Shown: positions 53,640-62,267 of the stretch, in pieces
How the letters are laid out: each line of letters starts with the position of its first letter
How positions within the stretch are numbered: position 1 is the first letter of the stretch
DNA from: Gloeocapsopsis dulcis
GTDB lineage: Bacteria > Cyanobacteriota > Cyanobacteriia > Cyanobacteriales > Chroococcidiopsidaceae
Direction of reading: 5' to 3'
Length of the DNA stretch: 64,000 bases
NCBI RefSeq assembly: GCF_032163395.1
Contig: NZ_CP119968.1
Location: 791,501 to 855,500, forward strand
The notes under the pieces: model-generated
Told to the model about the DNA's origin: nothing
Databases searched by the model: none
What the model saw: only the letters and a program-made list of their open reading frames with translations
Position numbers and translations under genes: made by a program

Positions 53640-54158
53640 ATGCTTCAGAACTGGTTGCAGTCTCAGACAATCCGAACCAAGCTGCTCAATGACCCATACT
53701 ACCGGATGGAGTCGCTAGCTGAAATTGCGATCGCCGCCGCGTTAGGTATCCGCATCGATGTCAATCAAGCAAGTGTCGATGATTGGCTCAGATTACCAGG
53801 AATCTCAATTCATCAAGCGCGATCGCTTGTAGAACTACGCCGCAGTGGTGTTCAACTTTACTGTATTGAAGATATTGCCGCTGCCTTAAATATGCCGTTA
53901 CAACGACTGAAGCCTTTAGAAGTTGTGCTGAAGTTTTGTTACTACGACGAAGAATGTTATCTACAACCGCTAGTTAATCCCAATACAGCTACAGTAGAAA
54001 TGCTGGCACAAATTCCAGTCATTAATCCAACTTTAGCGGCAGCCATCGTACAAAATCGAACATCACTTGGACCATATCGCAATCTTGTGGACTTGCAACG
54101 GCGCTTGTCCCTGGCAGGGGTAACAATTAGCAAATTGATGCACTATCTGTGTTTTTGA
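53640..54158 (+). CDS. Helix-hairpin-helix (ComEA-like) protein
   Basis: About 172 residues. Two HhH motifs: 'IDVNQASVDDWLRLPGISIHQARSLVELRRSG' and 'VNPNTATVEMLAQIPVINPTLAAAIVQNRTS'-type repeats separated by a linker, with 'LGPYRNLVDLQRRLSLAGVTI' closing the second. HhH pairs bind DNA without sequence preference; ComEA uses them in DNA uptake, but this protein has no signal peptide so the role may be intracellular. ATG 53640 is taken as start; TTG 53598 in frame overlaps the TM2 gene stop, so coupling is possible. Confidence 0.82.
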   Translation: MLQNWLQSQTIRTKLLNDPYYRMESLAEIAIAAALGIRIDVNQASVDDWLRLPGISIHQARSLVELRRSGVQLYCIEDIAAALNMPLQRLKPLEVVLKFCYYDEECYLQPLVNPNTATVEMLAQIPVINPTLAAAIVQNRTSLGPYRNLVDLQRRLSLAGVTISKLMHYLCF

Positions 54159-54160
54159 TA

Positions 54161-54730
54161 TTACACAAATCCACTGCGCTTCAAAGGCCAAAAACGAAAA
54201 CAAGCGCGTCCAATAATATTTTCTTTTGGTAAAAAACCCCAAACGTGAGAATCGTTACTATCGTTGCGGTTGTCCCCCATTACAAAAAACTCATTTTCCG
54301 CCACCTGCTGCGGTCCCCATCGATAGGTGGGAGGTTCGGCAATGTAATCTTCCGTTAAAGGTTGATTGTTGAGATAGACCTTACCATTAGCTACAGCTAC
54401 GATATCACCAGGTTCACCGATAACACGTTTAATAAACGCTTGATCTTTGGCATAACCCATCGTTTGTAGTTTTGGGGGTGGTTCAAAAACGATAATATCG
54501 CCTGTCATTGGCGGATGCAGCCAGTAAGAAACTTTTTCGACGACTAAGCGATCGCCCATGTGTAATGTAGGTAGCATTGAATCTGAAGGTATGTAGCGCG
54601 GTTCCGCCACAAACGTTCTAATAAAGAATGCTAAAACCAAGGCAATCAGAATTAAAATCAAGTTTTCCTTCTGGCTGTGCCATACTCGCAACCAAGAAGA
54701 TTCTGGAGAATTGCTTTCTTTTGAGGTCAT
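54161..54730 (-). CDS. lepB: Signal peptidase I
   Basis: 189 residues. One N-terminal TM helix at ~23-41, then box B 'YIPSDSMLPTL' with the nucleophile Ser51, 'GDRLVVEKVSYWLHPPMTGDIIVF', box D 'FIKRVIGEPGD' with the general base Lys101, and box E 'VMGDNRNDSNDSHVWGFLP'. It removes signal peptides at plasma and thylakoid membranes; cyanobacteria usually have two paralogues. It converges with the HhH gene, two bases between the stops. Confidence 0.95.
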   Translation of the reverse strand: MTSKESNSPESSWLRVWHSQKENLILILIALVLAFFIRTFVAEPRYIPSDSMLPTLHMGDRLVVEKVSYWLHPPMTGDIIVFEPPPKLQTMGYAKDQAFIKRVIGEPGDIVAVANGKVYLNNQPLTEDYIAEPPTYRWGPQQVAENEFFVMGDNRNDSNDSHVWGFLPKENIIGRACFRFWPLKRSGFV

Positions 54731-54875
54731 AAAAGTCTTCTAGCGGCTCTTACCAATCAAACAAACACTTTGATTATTGTGACGGTAAAAGAGGTTAGAG
54801 GCTAGGGGCGGCGCTAATTGTCGGGTAGGTGACTTGTTAGTCATAATCTGTGAATAAGCTCAACTGCGATCAACC

Positions 54876-55376
54876 ATGAATCAATTGACTTCATCTTTTG
54901 CTGTTCCAATTCCTACACAAGCTGAAGATAGCTTTGCAATTACCTTTGCACCTTTATCACTCGCAGAAGTTTATGCGCTTGCAGATGACGCTGCTAATGG
55001 GGCAATCGTTGTGATGAGTGGGATGGTGCGCAATCAAACGGATGGCAAACCAGTCGTATCTTTAGAGTATCAAGCTTACGAACCGATGGCGATGCAAGTA
55101 TTCCGCCAAATCGCTGCAGAGATTCGTAAAACTTGGTCTGATGTCAATCGAGTTGTGATTCATCACCGCGTTGGACGCTTACACGTCGGTGAAATTAGTG
55201 TACTTGTGGCGATTGGTTGTCCCCATCGTTCGGAAGCATTTGAGGCTTGTCGTTATGCTATTGATACCTTAAAGCACAACGCCCCTATCTGGAAAAAAGA
55301 ACACTCTCAAGATGGTTCAAGTAGTTGGGTCAGTATCGGTGCGTGTGAAACAGAAGAAGGGGCGAAAAATTGTTAG
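54876..55376 (+). CDS. moaE: Molybdopterin synthase catalytic subunit MoaE
   Basis: 166 residues. 'DAANGAIVVMSGMVRNQTDGKPV', 'LEYQAYEPMAMQVFRQIAAE', 'VVIHHRVGRLHVGEISVLVAIGCPHRSEAFEACRYAIDTLK' (quoted in shorter pieces in the family) and 'APIWKKEHSQDGSSSWV' with the active-site lysines. With thiocarboxylated MoaD it converts cPMP to molybdopterin. Slightly long at the N-terminus (~25 extra residues). moaD is not adjacent. Confidence 0.94.
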   Translation: MNQLTSSFAVPIPTQAEDSFAITFAPLSLAEVYALADDAANGAIVVMSGMVRNQTDGKPVVSLEYQAYEPMAMQVFRQIAAEIRKTWSDVNRVVIHHRVGRLHVGEISVLVAIGCPHRSEAFEACRYAIDTLKHNAPIWKKEHSQDGSSSWVSIGACETEEGAKNC

Positions 55377-55439
55377 TTGTTGGATTATTTAAGTCCATCT
55401 CACAGATAAATCTTGGAGATTGTTGCTATCGGGCAACTC

Positions 55440-55500
55440 GACAACTCCATTCATAATTCGTATTCAAAATTCATAATTCATAACTCAAAAGTCCGCGCAG
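55440..55500. repeat. ATTCATAA/ATTCAAAA short repeats
   Basis: Several ATTCATAATTC and ATTCAAAATTC units after moaE, of the same family as those near 47.5 and 49.0 kb, followed by CGCGCAGCGGC. Likely a neutral repeat patch. Confidence 0.7.
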
Positions 55501-55603
55501 CGGCAACCCTACGTTCTTAATGTTGAGGTTTGTAACTATTTTTGTATACCAAGACACTAATCCTTTAGACTGATTTGCGATTGGACTATTGATATACAAC
55601 TAT

Positions 55604-55927
55604 ATGCAGATACTCCACTCTGTTTGGCACGATGTTATCCTGTTGCTTTCTTTTATCGCTAGTATCCTTGGTTTAGTTTTGCTAGCTCAAACAAATCAAG
55701 CACCAGTCGAAGAGTTAGAAGAAACCGAACAAATTTTATTTAGAATGAGTTTTGCTTACTGGCTAGTGTATTGTATCGCTTGTAGTGCGCAAAAGCTGAT
55801 CCTTCCAGATTGGGAAATTTTAGCCCTTAGTGTCAAATTAACCGCAGCGTTGTCTTACTTTTTGACTTTTGCTTGCATTATCTGTTTGCCACTGCATCGA
55901 GTTGCCGTACGACAAGTCGAAGAATAG
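55604..55927 (+). CDS. Small three-helix membrane protein, function unknown
   Basis: About 107 residues with hydrophobic helices 'VILLLSFIASILGLVLLAQ', 'MSFAYWLVYCIACSAQKLI' and 'LTAALSYFLTFACIICLPLH', joined by an acidic loop 'PVEELEETEQIL'. No family recognised. ATG 55604 gives 'MQILHSVWHDV'; TTG 55589 would add five residues. Repeat patches lie on both sides. The length and helix pattern make a real gene likely, but it could be lineage specific. Confidence 0.6.
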   Translation: MQILHSVWHDVILLLSFIASILGLVLLAQTNQAPVEELEETEQILFRMSFAYWLVYCIACSAQKLILPDWEILALSVKLTAALSYFLTFACIICLPLHRVAVRQVEE

Positions 55928-55951
55928 CTATTCTGCGCAAAGTTATGAATA

Positions 55952-55982
55952 GAGTTAACTCAAAACTCAAAACTCAAAACTT
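55952..55982. repeat. ACTCAAA octamer-type tandem repeats
   Basis: ACTCAAAACTCAAAACTCAAAACTTT, three or more near-perfect units between the membrane protein and the DUF2103 gene. Confidence 0.8.
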
Positions 55983-55999
55983 TGAAAACGATAATAAAT

Positions 56000-56293
56000 T
56001 TATTTATTCAACGCGATCGCGATCGCATCCTCAAGCTTATCCTGGCTCAATGTAGTCAGGATAAAGACTTCTTGTACAGTTTTACCTTGGCGCACAATCA
56101 GTTTAAATCCTCCCCGAATGGGAACAGAAACACGCAGTTGCATTCGGGGAATGTGACCTTTGACCCGCCCAATAACTCCTGGAGTGATGGTTTGAATGCC
56201 TTCAACTTTAGTCAGGCGTTCTAAAACAGGAATTAAACCAGAAATATGCGTGGAGTGGTTTAAGACTAACCTACCACTTGCGGGATTATTCAT
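56000..56293 (-). CDS. DUF2103 family protein
   Basis: 97 residues: 'GRLVLNHSTHISGLIPVLER', 'VEGIQTITPGVIGRVKGHIP', 'LQLRVSVPIRGGFKLIVRQG'-type strands and 'TVQEVFILTTLSQDKLEDAI'. This matches the DUF2103 (predicted metal-binding) family of cyanobacteria. Function unknown. It starts four bases after the clpS stop, so the two are almost certainly one operon, a possible link to Clp proteolysis. Confidence 0.82.
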   Translation of the reverse strand: MNNPASGRLVLNHSTHISGLIPVLERLTKVEGIQTITPGVIGRVKGHIPRMQLRVSVPIRGGFKLIVRQGKTVQEVFILTTLSQDKLEDAIAIALNK

Positions 56294-56297
56294 TAAC

Positions 56298-56591
56298 TTA
56301 TGCTGCCTCTAGTGGTGCCATTGTTAGATCTGCACGCCGGAGCTGCTGATGATAAAGTTCTGCTTGCTCTAAGGGACCTACCCAAACGATCGCTTGACCT
56401 TCATAGTGGATTTGATTGGTGAGTTCCCACGCGCGATCGCTGGTCATGCCAGGAATATATTTGGCAAGGCACTCAGCTACGTGCTCAAAGGTATTGAAGT
56501 CATCATTCAGCACGATAACTTTGTAGTTGGGATACAACTTTGGTGTAACTTGACTCGATTTCTCAGGAGCTACTGTTGGTGAGGCTGCCAT
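56298..56591 (-). CDS. clpS: ATP-dependent Clp protease adaptor ClpS
   Basis: About 97 residues. The ClpS core shows 'YKVIVLNDDFNTFEHVAECL' with the conserved NDD/E loop that binds N-end-rule residues, and 'ERAWELTNQIHYEGQAIVWVG'-like helix and 'EQAELYHQQLRRADLTMAPLE'. ClpS hands substrates with N-degrons to ClpA/ClpC. ATG 56591 ('MAASPTVAPEKSS') matches cyanobacterial homologues; an ATG at 56624 in frame would add 11 residues. Upstream of DUF2103 in the same direction. Confidence 0.93.
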   Translation of the reverse strand: MAASPTVAPEKSSQVTPKLYPNYKVIVLNDDFNTFEHVAECLAKYIPGMTSDRAWELTNQIHYEGQAIVWVGPLEQAELYHQQLRRADLTMAPLEAA

Positions 56592-56856
56592 GGCGTAAAC
56601 ACCTGTTGCAAATCTCGTAGTCATAAGCTAACTAAGCAAATTTTAAATAAGTGCAGTTTAAGTACCTAGTTTAACGAAAATTCTGGGTAAACTAAATATT
56701 TTCTATGCAATAGCAAAATACATTTAGCTTGTGGTATGATTTCGTTATAATAGGATATTTACTTGTTGATTGCTAAGCAAAACAACTTAATTATAAAATA
56801 AATAGTAACAGAAAGCCCTCAAAAAGTAAAGATTGAGGGAATTACTTGCTAAATTT

Positions 56857-58881
56857 TTACTGCCAATCGTCCCAAGCTTCATTAAAAATCGAAGTATCTG
56901 GGAAGGCTGTAGGATTACCATTTTGCGATAGGCGGCGCTGTAAGGCTTCAAGTTGCGGTTCAGGGAACGGGATTCTGGCGACAAGTTGATAAGGTGCGAT
57001 CGCGCGTTCCAATGCAAAAGCGGCGGTAGTACCCGCAGCAGCACCAGCAGACCATTCAAAAGAATGTACGCGATAGGCAGCAGCTGCAATATGACTTACA
57101 GCGATACTTTTTCCAGACACAAGTAAGTTATCAATTTGTTGCGGAATCATTGCCCGCAGCGGAATTTGAAAAGGATATGCTTGACCTGCACCAAGACGTT
57201 CGCCAGGGCGCTCGATATTACCAGGAAGTTCCGCAGGGCTTTTGAGCATACAAGGATGGAAATCGATCGCATAGTGACCAATGCCGACAGCATCAGGATA
57301 AATCGTAGAGCGCGTACGCCGCATGACTTCTCTGGGAGGAACAGTTCCCGCAATGACTGCTACAGTTTCCAAGCCAGCTAATGCAGCTTTGAGGCTACGA
57401 TAGTTTTGTGGCGATAAAACCAAGCGATAGTAACTATCACTATAATTACGACGAGAAATATCGATTTCGGATATAGCAAAACCTTGAGGATAGGCTAGGG
57501 TAGGTCGTCCTAGAATCCGCCGTCCTTCGCGCATATAGGGATACTTAGATAATCCGTGTGCTGTTCCCATCGGTGAATCAAGTCCTGCGAGGTAGCGGTT
57601 ATTCGGATGTGGTTCCTTTACCCCACCACCAAGTTGCGAATCGGTAGTTCCCGCAACAAGCCAATGAAAAAAGCCTTTGGCATGTTCTTCACCTTTACGT
57701 AAAGTTTCTACCCGCAGTCCGCCCAGCCAACCACCAGGCTGCATCTGTCCCGTAGCTTGTAGTTGGTTACGAGTATAAATCAAGTTATCTGCAGCCGTAC
57801 CAGGGCGGTAGTCATTGCCCCAAGTCCAGTTTTGCATGGAAATGTCCCCTGGAGTAGGAACGGTAAACGAAATACCACCAAAGCGCATATCTTCGCCTTG
57901 GCGCGGACTCCAGATGCGACGGTAAGTAAAGACTAAGGGAAAGCTTGCAAGTCGCGGTAATTCATAACTGTAGTAACTTGCATACTGTTGATAAAATGGC
58001 GGTTCTACGTGTCTTTGTGGCTGTTCAGTCGCCTCCATTGCAAAGGTATAAGTAAAACCTTGAGTGCAATAAGGATCGTTAGTCGCGCTGGAAGAAGATG
58101 GTTCAAGATAAGAACGCGGATCGATACCTAAGCGATAAGGAACATCTGCTAGTGCAATCAGTTCGCCCGTTTCTGTTGCATCAATTACGTACCAATTGGG
58201 AGCAGAACCAGTCTCGCCCCTATTTCTAGCAGGGACAAATCGCACGATATTTTTGGTAAACAAGCGCGAGTTTTGGTAATTATACGCATCAGTAATTGTT
58301 TGCGATAGCGGATAAGTGTTAAGTAGTGGCGCACCATTGGCGCGTTCATGCTGAATTGCGATCGCACTTTGGATGCGTTTTTCGGCACCTGTTTGGGCTG
58401 TTTGTAAATCTTTGATGACGGTTGCAGGAAACCATTTAAACTGTCCTCGACCTTTTCTTGCAGCGTCGCGCAACATTTCCGAAAGAATAACATGACCATC
58501 ACGCGGTAGAAAGCAAGAATCACTTACCCAACAGTTACCAGGATCTAACTCGCCGTACTTACGTTCAATGCGCCGACGTAACTCTAAATAACCACGCGAG
58601 TAAAATAATTGCCTGCGTTGGGTTGGTCGTTCGTCAAGTGCGGAGGTTCCTTGCGCGGAAATTTGTCCTCCTACCCAGTCAGTGATTTCGGTTAAACAAA
58701 CTGTTCTTCCTGCTAACAAGGCTTCATAAGCTGTCGCCACGCCAGCAAGTCCTCCTCCAGCAACTAATAGTTCACACTCCACTGTTTGATCCGGAGTTCG
58801 AGGCGGTGCAGCAAAGGCAATTGGAGTAAAAGAGGCGATGAAAGTTGAAATTAAAGTCAGACTAACAAGCGATCGCTTCAT
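56857..58881 (-). CDS. Secreted FAD-dependent oxidoreductase
   Basis: 674 residues. A clear signal peptide (MKRSLVSLTLISTFIASFTP, cleavage after AFA) precedes an FAD-binding Rossmann motif 'CELLVAGGGLAGVATAYEAL' and 'VCLTEITDWVGGQISAQGTS', the FAD_oxidored (PF12831-type) arrangement. Later, 'YVIDATETGELIALADVPYR' and 'DNLLVSGKSIAVSHIAAAAYR' fit the family. Lack of a twin-arginine motif suggests Sec export, so FAD would have to be loaded outside; this is unusual. Substrate unknown; relatives include xanthan lyase-associated proteins, consistent with a sugar- or polysaccharide-linked role next to a LacI regulator. Confidence 0.85.
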   Translation of the reverse strand: MKRSLVSLTLISTFIASFTPIAFAAPPRTPDQTVECELLVAGGGLAGVATAYEALLAGRTVCLTEITDWVGGQISAQGTSALDERPTQRRQLFYSRGYLELRRRIERKYGELDPGNCWVSDSCFLPRDGHVILSEMLRDAARKGRGQFKWFPATVIKDLQTAQTGAEKRIQSAIAIQHERANGAPLLNTYPLSQTITDAYNYQNSRLFTKNIVRFVPARNRGETGSAPNWYVIDATETGELIALADVPYRLGIDPRSYLEPSSSSATNDPYCTQGFTYTFAMEATEQPQRHVEPPFYQQYASYYSYELPRLASFPLVFTYRRIWSPRQGEDMRFGGISFTVPTPGDISMQNWTWGNDYRPGTAADNLIYTRNQLQATGQMQPGGWLGGLRVETLRKGEEHAKGFFHWLVAGTTDSQLGGGVKEPHPNNRYLAGLDSPMGTAHGLSKYPYMREGRRILGRPTLAYPQGFAISEIDISRRNYSDSYYRLVLSPQNYRSLKAALAGLETVAVIAGTVPPREVMRRTRSTIYPDAVGIGHYAIDFHPCMLKSPAELPGNIERPGERLGAGQAYPFQIPLRAMIPQQIDNLLVSGKSIAVSHIAAAAYRVHSFEWSAGAAAGTTAAFALERAIAPYQLVARIPFPEPQLEALQRRLSQNGNPTAFPDTSIFNEAWDDWQ

Positions 58882-58918
58882 ATTTCAGGTAGCTTAGCTC
58901 CCTAAGTCTAAGTAGCCC

Positions 58919-60013
58919 CTAGACGTTAGCATCTTGAAAATGTCCATCGCAAGCAATTCCTGACGATTCACGCACAACGAGTCTTGTCCCCAAAACTTTA
59001 GACGTTTTAGTTACAGATTTACTCAATAATAATTCCGCTGCAAGTACTCCTTTTTCAATCAGTGGTTGTTGAACTGTAGTAAGTCTTGGTCGAATTTGCC
59101 AAGCTAATGGAATATCATCGAAACCTACGATTGATAAGTCTTCTGGAACTTTTAACCCGAGTTGCTGTGCAGTCCGCAAAGCACCAAAAGCTAAGATATC
59201 GCTCATCGCTAGAATTGCAGTTGGTCTAGGATGGCGTTGCAACAAAGTCATTGCGACTTCACGCGCATGATTCTCGTCATTGCGACACTCGTAAATCGGA
59301 ACTTGGCTAAAATCAATACCAGCCTCCTCTATAGCATCTTGGTAGCCTTGCAGCCGTAGCTTAGTAATTTGGTGGGTAGCTTGTTCGATTCTTTGAGCAT
59401 CAACTAAACCAACATACAAGTCAGATAGCAACTCCATCGCAATAATGGCGATTTGCTTGTGGTGCAGACTTAATAAATGCATTGCGGCTTTTCTTGCAGC
59501 TTGGCGATCGTCAATGCCAACGCCAGGTACATCTTTTAAAGAAGGCTGATCCACGGCGACAACTGGTAGTTGACGTTCTAAGACTCTTATGAGTGCTTCG
59601 CTGTCATCGGGCAAATTGTAAATAATGAACCCGTCTACAGTCGCTTGCTCAATTGTCTTTTGTGCAGCATTACTTTCGAGTGTTGGCACAATTAGTAAAC
59701 TCGCTTTCACCCGTTCGCAAACTCTTGATACTCCTCTTAAAAAAGCGATCGCAGCTAAGTCATTGAACGCATACGGCAGCGATTCGCCAAATACTAAGCC
59801 AATTGCGCCTGTTTGTCCTGTCCGCAGCATCCGCGCCATCGGGTTAGGACCTGGATAGCCCATTTCTTTTGCTGCCTCTAGAATCCTATCGCGCAGTTCT
59901 GGTGAAAGTTGATCTGGTCGATTGAAAGCATTTGATACGGTTGTCCGCGAAACTCCGACAGCTTGAGCAATATCCTGAAGTTTGATGGACTTTCTTGCTT
60001 TGTCGTGTTCCAT
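58919..60013 (-). CDS. LacI-family transcriptional regulator
   Basis: 364 residues. N-terminal HTH 'KLQDIAQAVGVSRTTVSNAFNRPDQLSPE' (residues ~11-40) with the hinge 'GYPGPNPMARMLRTGQTGAIGLVF', then a two-lobe periplasmic-binding-like effector domain (IAILSDILAFGALRTAQQLG type, 'VPEDLSIVGFDDIPLAWQIRPRLTTVQQP'). Effector unknown, probably a sugar. It sits 37 bp upstream of the FAD oxidoreductase on the same strand. Two palindromes with the central CG of LacI operators lie in its upstream region. Confidence 0.93.
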   Translation of the reverse strand: MEHDKARKSIKLQDIAQAVGVSRTTVSNAFNRPDQLSPELRDRILEAAKEMGYPGPNPMARMLRTGQTGAIGLVFGESLPYAFNDLAAIAFLRGVSRVCERVKASLLIVPTLESNAAQKTIEQATVDGFIIYNLPDDSEALIRVLERQLPVVAVDQPSLKDVPGVGIDDRQAARKAAMHLLSLHHKQIAIIAMELLSDLYVGLVDAQRIEQATHQITKLRLQGYQDAIEEAGIDFSQVPIYECRNDENHAREVAMTLLQRHPRPTAILAMSDILAFGALRTAQQLGLKVPEDLSIVGFDDIPLAWQIRPRLTTVQQPLIEKGVLAAELLLSKSVTKTSKVLGTRLVVRESSGIACDGHFQDANV

Positions 60014-60066
60014 GGATTTTTTGAGCTACCATTCCTCATTTTGCCTGTAATTGAAACACACTTTTA

Positions 60067-60080
60067 CTTGATCGATCAAG
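60067..60080. promoter_or_regulatory. LacI-type operator 1
   Basis: Perfect 14-bp palindrome CTTGATCGATCAAG with a central CG. It overlaps the -35 hexamer of the promoter reading toward 60155. Confidence 0.65.
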
Positions 60081-60095
60081 AAAGCTTGTTACAAT
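60068..60095 (+). promoter_or_regulatory. Candidate promoter for the gene at 60155
   Basis: TTGATC (60068-60073) and TACAAT (60090-60095) separated by 16 bp. The predicted start near 60102 lies between the two palindromes. Confidence 0.5.
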
Positions 60096-60109
60096 GGTTA
60101 ACGTAAGCC

Positions 60110-60127
60110 TTCTGAATCGATTCAGAA
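60110..60127. promoter_or_regulatory. LacI-type operator 2
   Basis: Perfect 18-bp palindrome TTCTGAATCGATTCAGAA with the central AATCGATT typical of LacI/GalR-family sites. Its centre is 45 bp from that of operator 1. Bound protein would block initial transcription toward 60155. Confidence 0.75.
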
Positions 60128-60154
60128 ATACAGTTAATAACTTAGTGAGGATGT

Positions 60155-60463
60155 ATGAACTACCAACAGTGGAGCAATTACGATAAACTCGAATTTCGAG
60201 TAACATCCCAGCCACAGCCTGGATCTCAATCTTCCAAGCAAATTCAAATATCTTCTCTCAATCGCGTAGGGCATTACTTTGCACAGTGGTTTGCGTTGAG
60301 AAATGAACCTCAAGTTCGGGAGATAGTGGCTGATGGCAGAATGCAGTGGAGAGTTTACGACCCCGAAAGCGATCGCACATTGCAACTAAATTCACCACAA
60401 GAAGTTTCCATGTGGTTAGAGGAACGCTACTACAATCGCGCACATAATAGTATTTGGGATTGA
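60155..60463 (+). CDS. Conserved cyanobacterial small protein, function unknown
   Basis: 102 residues, soluble. 'YDKLEFRVTSQPQPGSQSSK' opens, then 'NRVGHYFAQWFALRNEPQVR', 'DGRMQWRVYDPESDRTLQLN' and 'SPQEVSMWLEERYYN'. The pattern (a DNA/RNA-independent, Trp-rich alpha/beta protein) is familiar from cyanobacterial genomes, but I cannot name a family. GTGAGGATGT before the ATG offers a ribosome-binding site. It is divergent from the LacI regulator and its promoter region carries the two palindromes, so it is a likely regulon member. The 3' end meets hemW with an 11-bp gap. Confidence 0.75.
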   Translation: MNYQQWSNYDKLEFRVTSQPQPGSQSSKQIQISSLNRVGHYFAQWFALRNEPQVREIVADGRMQWRVYDPESDRTLQLNSPQEVSMWLEERYYNRAHNSIWD

Positions 60464-60474
60464 GAAAATCGCAC

Positions 60475-61728
60475 TCAGACAATTGTATGATCCAGTTCAC
60501 TTCCTAGCTGATGAAATAGCCTTGCTAGCACTGTGTTAGAAAACAAAAATCCTTCGGGATCAGTAAGCCGTATTTGATCAGTTCCCACAAGTTCCACCCA
60601 ACCTTGTTGATAGTAGGGTTGTAAACACTGCCAAATTTTTGCCCCTGTCTCCACACCAAATTGTTGCGCTAGCGGGGAAAGATTGATACCGTCACTTAAG
60701 CGTAACCCTAACATGAGTGTTTCTAACAAAACCTCATGGGAAGATGTCTGTGGGCAATTAAATATGCCATTAGCAGCAATGTAATCTTTCACCCACTGAT
60801 AATATTCCTGTGTCTTACGCGGACGAGTGAATCGTTGTTGTTGGACATAACTGGTAGCACCCATGCCAAAGCCGTAATATGGTTGATTCCGCCAATAAAC
60901 GCGGTTATGACGACACTGATGCTGGGGATGAGCGTAGTTAGAGATTTCGTAGTGTTCATACTCTGCAGATGTTAAAACTTGTTGCGCCATACGGTACATC
61001 TGTGCGGTCGTTTCATCAGTTGGTAAGGGCTGTTCTCCAGCTTGGTAGTAACGATTAAAAGCTGTACCTGGTTCGATCTGCAGGTCGTAAATTGAAATAT
61101 GATTGGGGGCGATCGCTACAACTCGATCTAAACTATCTTGCCACTGTGCTAACGTTTGATGCGGTAAACCAGAAATCAAATCGAGGCTAAATGAAGGGAC
61201 TTTGACAGTCCGCACAATTTCGATTGCGGTGTAGATATCTTCAACAGTGTGCGATCGCCCGCACATCTTTAATAATTCTGGTTGAAATGCTTGAACGCCA
61301 AGACTGACTCGACTCACTCCCGCAAGACAGTAACCTTGTAACTGTTCTAAGGTAAACGTACCTGGGTCAATTTCTATAGAAATCTCAGCATCGGTAGCGA
61401 TCCCAAATTGTCGCTTGAGAGTATCAACAACGTGTTGCAGTTGACTGACAGATAATAATGAAGGAGTTCCACCACCAAAGAAAATAGTTTTAAGTGGTTC
61501 ACCTGCTGCGTTTGTGTTAGCAATTTCTTGACACAACACTTCTACATAATGCGAAATTGTGCCAGAGTTTTCGCCATGCAGGCGATCGCCCACAACAGAT
61601 ATCGGAAAGTCACAGTAATAACATCGCCTTCTACAAAAAGGAATATGTATATAGGCGGAGGTTGGTAGACTGTAATTAGTTATATTCGTGTTCAAATTGA
61701 ACTTAGCTAACACTAGCTTTTTTACCAA
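60475..61728 (-). CDS. hemW: Radical SAM protein HemW (heme chaperone-like)
   Basis: 417 residues. The radical SAM CxxxCxxC is 'CRRRCYYC' (Cys32, 36, 39) preceded by 'AYIHIPF'; then 'GEPLKTIFFGGGTPSLLS', 'VSLGVQAFQPELLKMCGRSH', 'FSLDLISGLPHQTLAQW' and 'HYEISNYAHP'. The class lacks the extra cysteine of HemN, so it is HemW, which transfers heme, and not coproporphyrinogen dehydrogenase; many databases still call it oxygen-independent coproporphyrinogen oxidase-like. The N-terminal ~22 residues are nonconserved, so the true start may be later. Confidence 0.92.
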   Translation of the reverse strand: MVKKLVLAKFNLNTNITNYSLPTSAYIHIPFCRRRCYYCDFPISVVGDRLHGENSGTISHYVEVLCQEIANTNAAGEPLKTIFFGGGTPSLLSVSQLQHVVDTLKRQFGIATDAEISIEIDPGTFTLEQLQGYCLAGVSRVSLGVQAFQPELLKMCGRSHTVEDIYTAIEIVRTVKVPSFSLDLISGLPHQTLAQWQDSLDRVVAIAPNHISIYDLQIEPGTAFNRYYQAGEQPLPTDETTAQMYRMAQQVLTSAEYEHYEISNYAHPQHQCRHNRVYWRNQPYYGFGMGATSYVQQQRFTRPRKTQEYYQWVKDYIAANGIFNCPQTSSHEVLLETLMLGLRLSDGINLSPLAQQFGVETGAKIWQCLQPYYQQGWVELVGTDQIRLTDPEGFLFSNTVLARLFHQLGSELDHTIV

Positions 61729-62267
61729 ACTTAAAATAATAATGAATAAGTGTAAACTCTTTCTCTAAAAAATAAATATTTTTTGTAGATTCTGATCAGA
61801 TAATGATTGATTCAATTTTCATTTTACTGTCTGAAGTTGCGGAGATGCCAATATCTTGAAGCAGTGAATAGGCATGAAATCAAGATTTGAGAAGGACAAT
61901 TAGAATTCAAGAATCAAAATGTGATTATTGTATCAATATCAATCTGAGAAACAACTACAGAAGATAATAATTTATAAAAGTCATACTACTAAAGCTGTGC
62001 TAGCTTACAGAATATTGTTGTTTTAAGGAACCTAACAAATGAATATTGAAGTGCTATAAGCTTATTTATTACTCAGTATGGTAGCTAAGTCACTAATTTC
62101 TGTAATGTTGAATTAAGAGTAGTGACTTAATCTCAACAACTGTCAATCTGCAGTGAAGAACGCTAAAGATATAATGGGAGTACTCAACCAAATGGCTGAG
62201 GAAACAAAATTCCAGTTGTTGCATCCTGAGAAACAGACTTGCAACTCAACTATCTTGGATTTGCATA
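61729..62267. other. AT-rich intergenic region between divergent hemW and the PIN/TRAM gene
   Basis: About 540 bp. An in-frame 34-codon ORF at 62174 runs into the next gene start and has no family features, so it is not called. No repeat, tRNA or stable hairpin recognised. Confidence 0.6.

Noticed and set aside
61729-62267. Possible small RNA in the long AT-rich spacer
   Set aside because: No stable hairpin followed by T-run and no promoter with both hexamers was found by eye.
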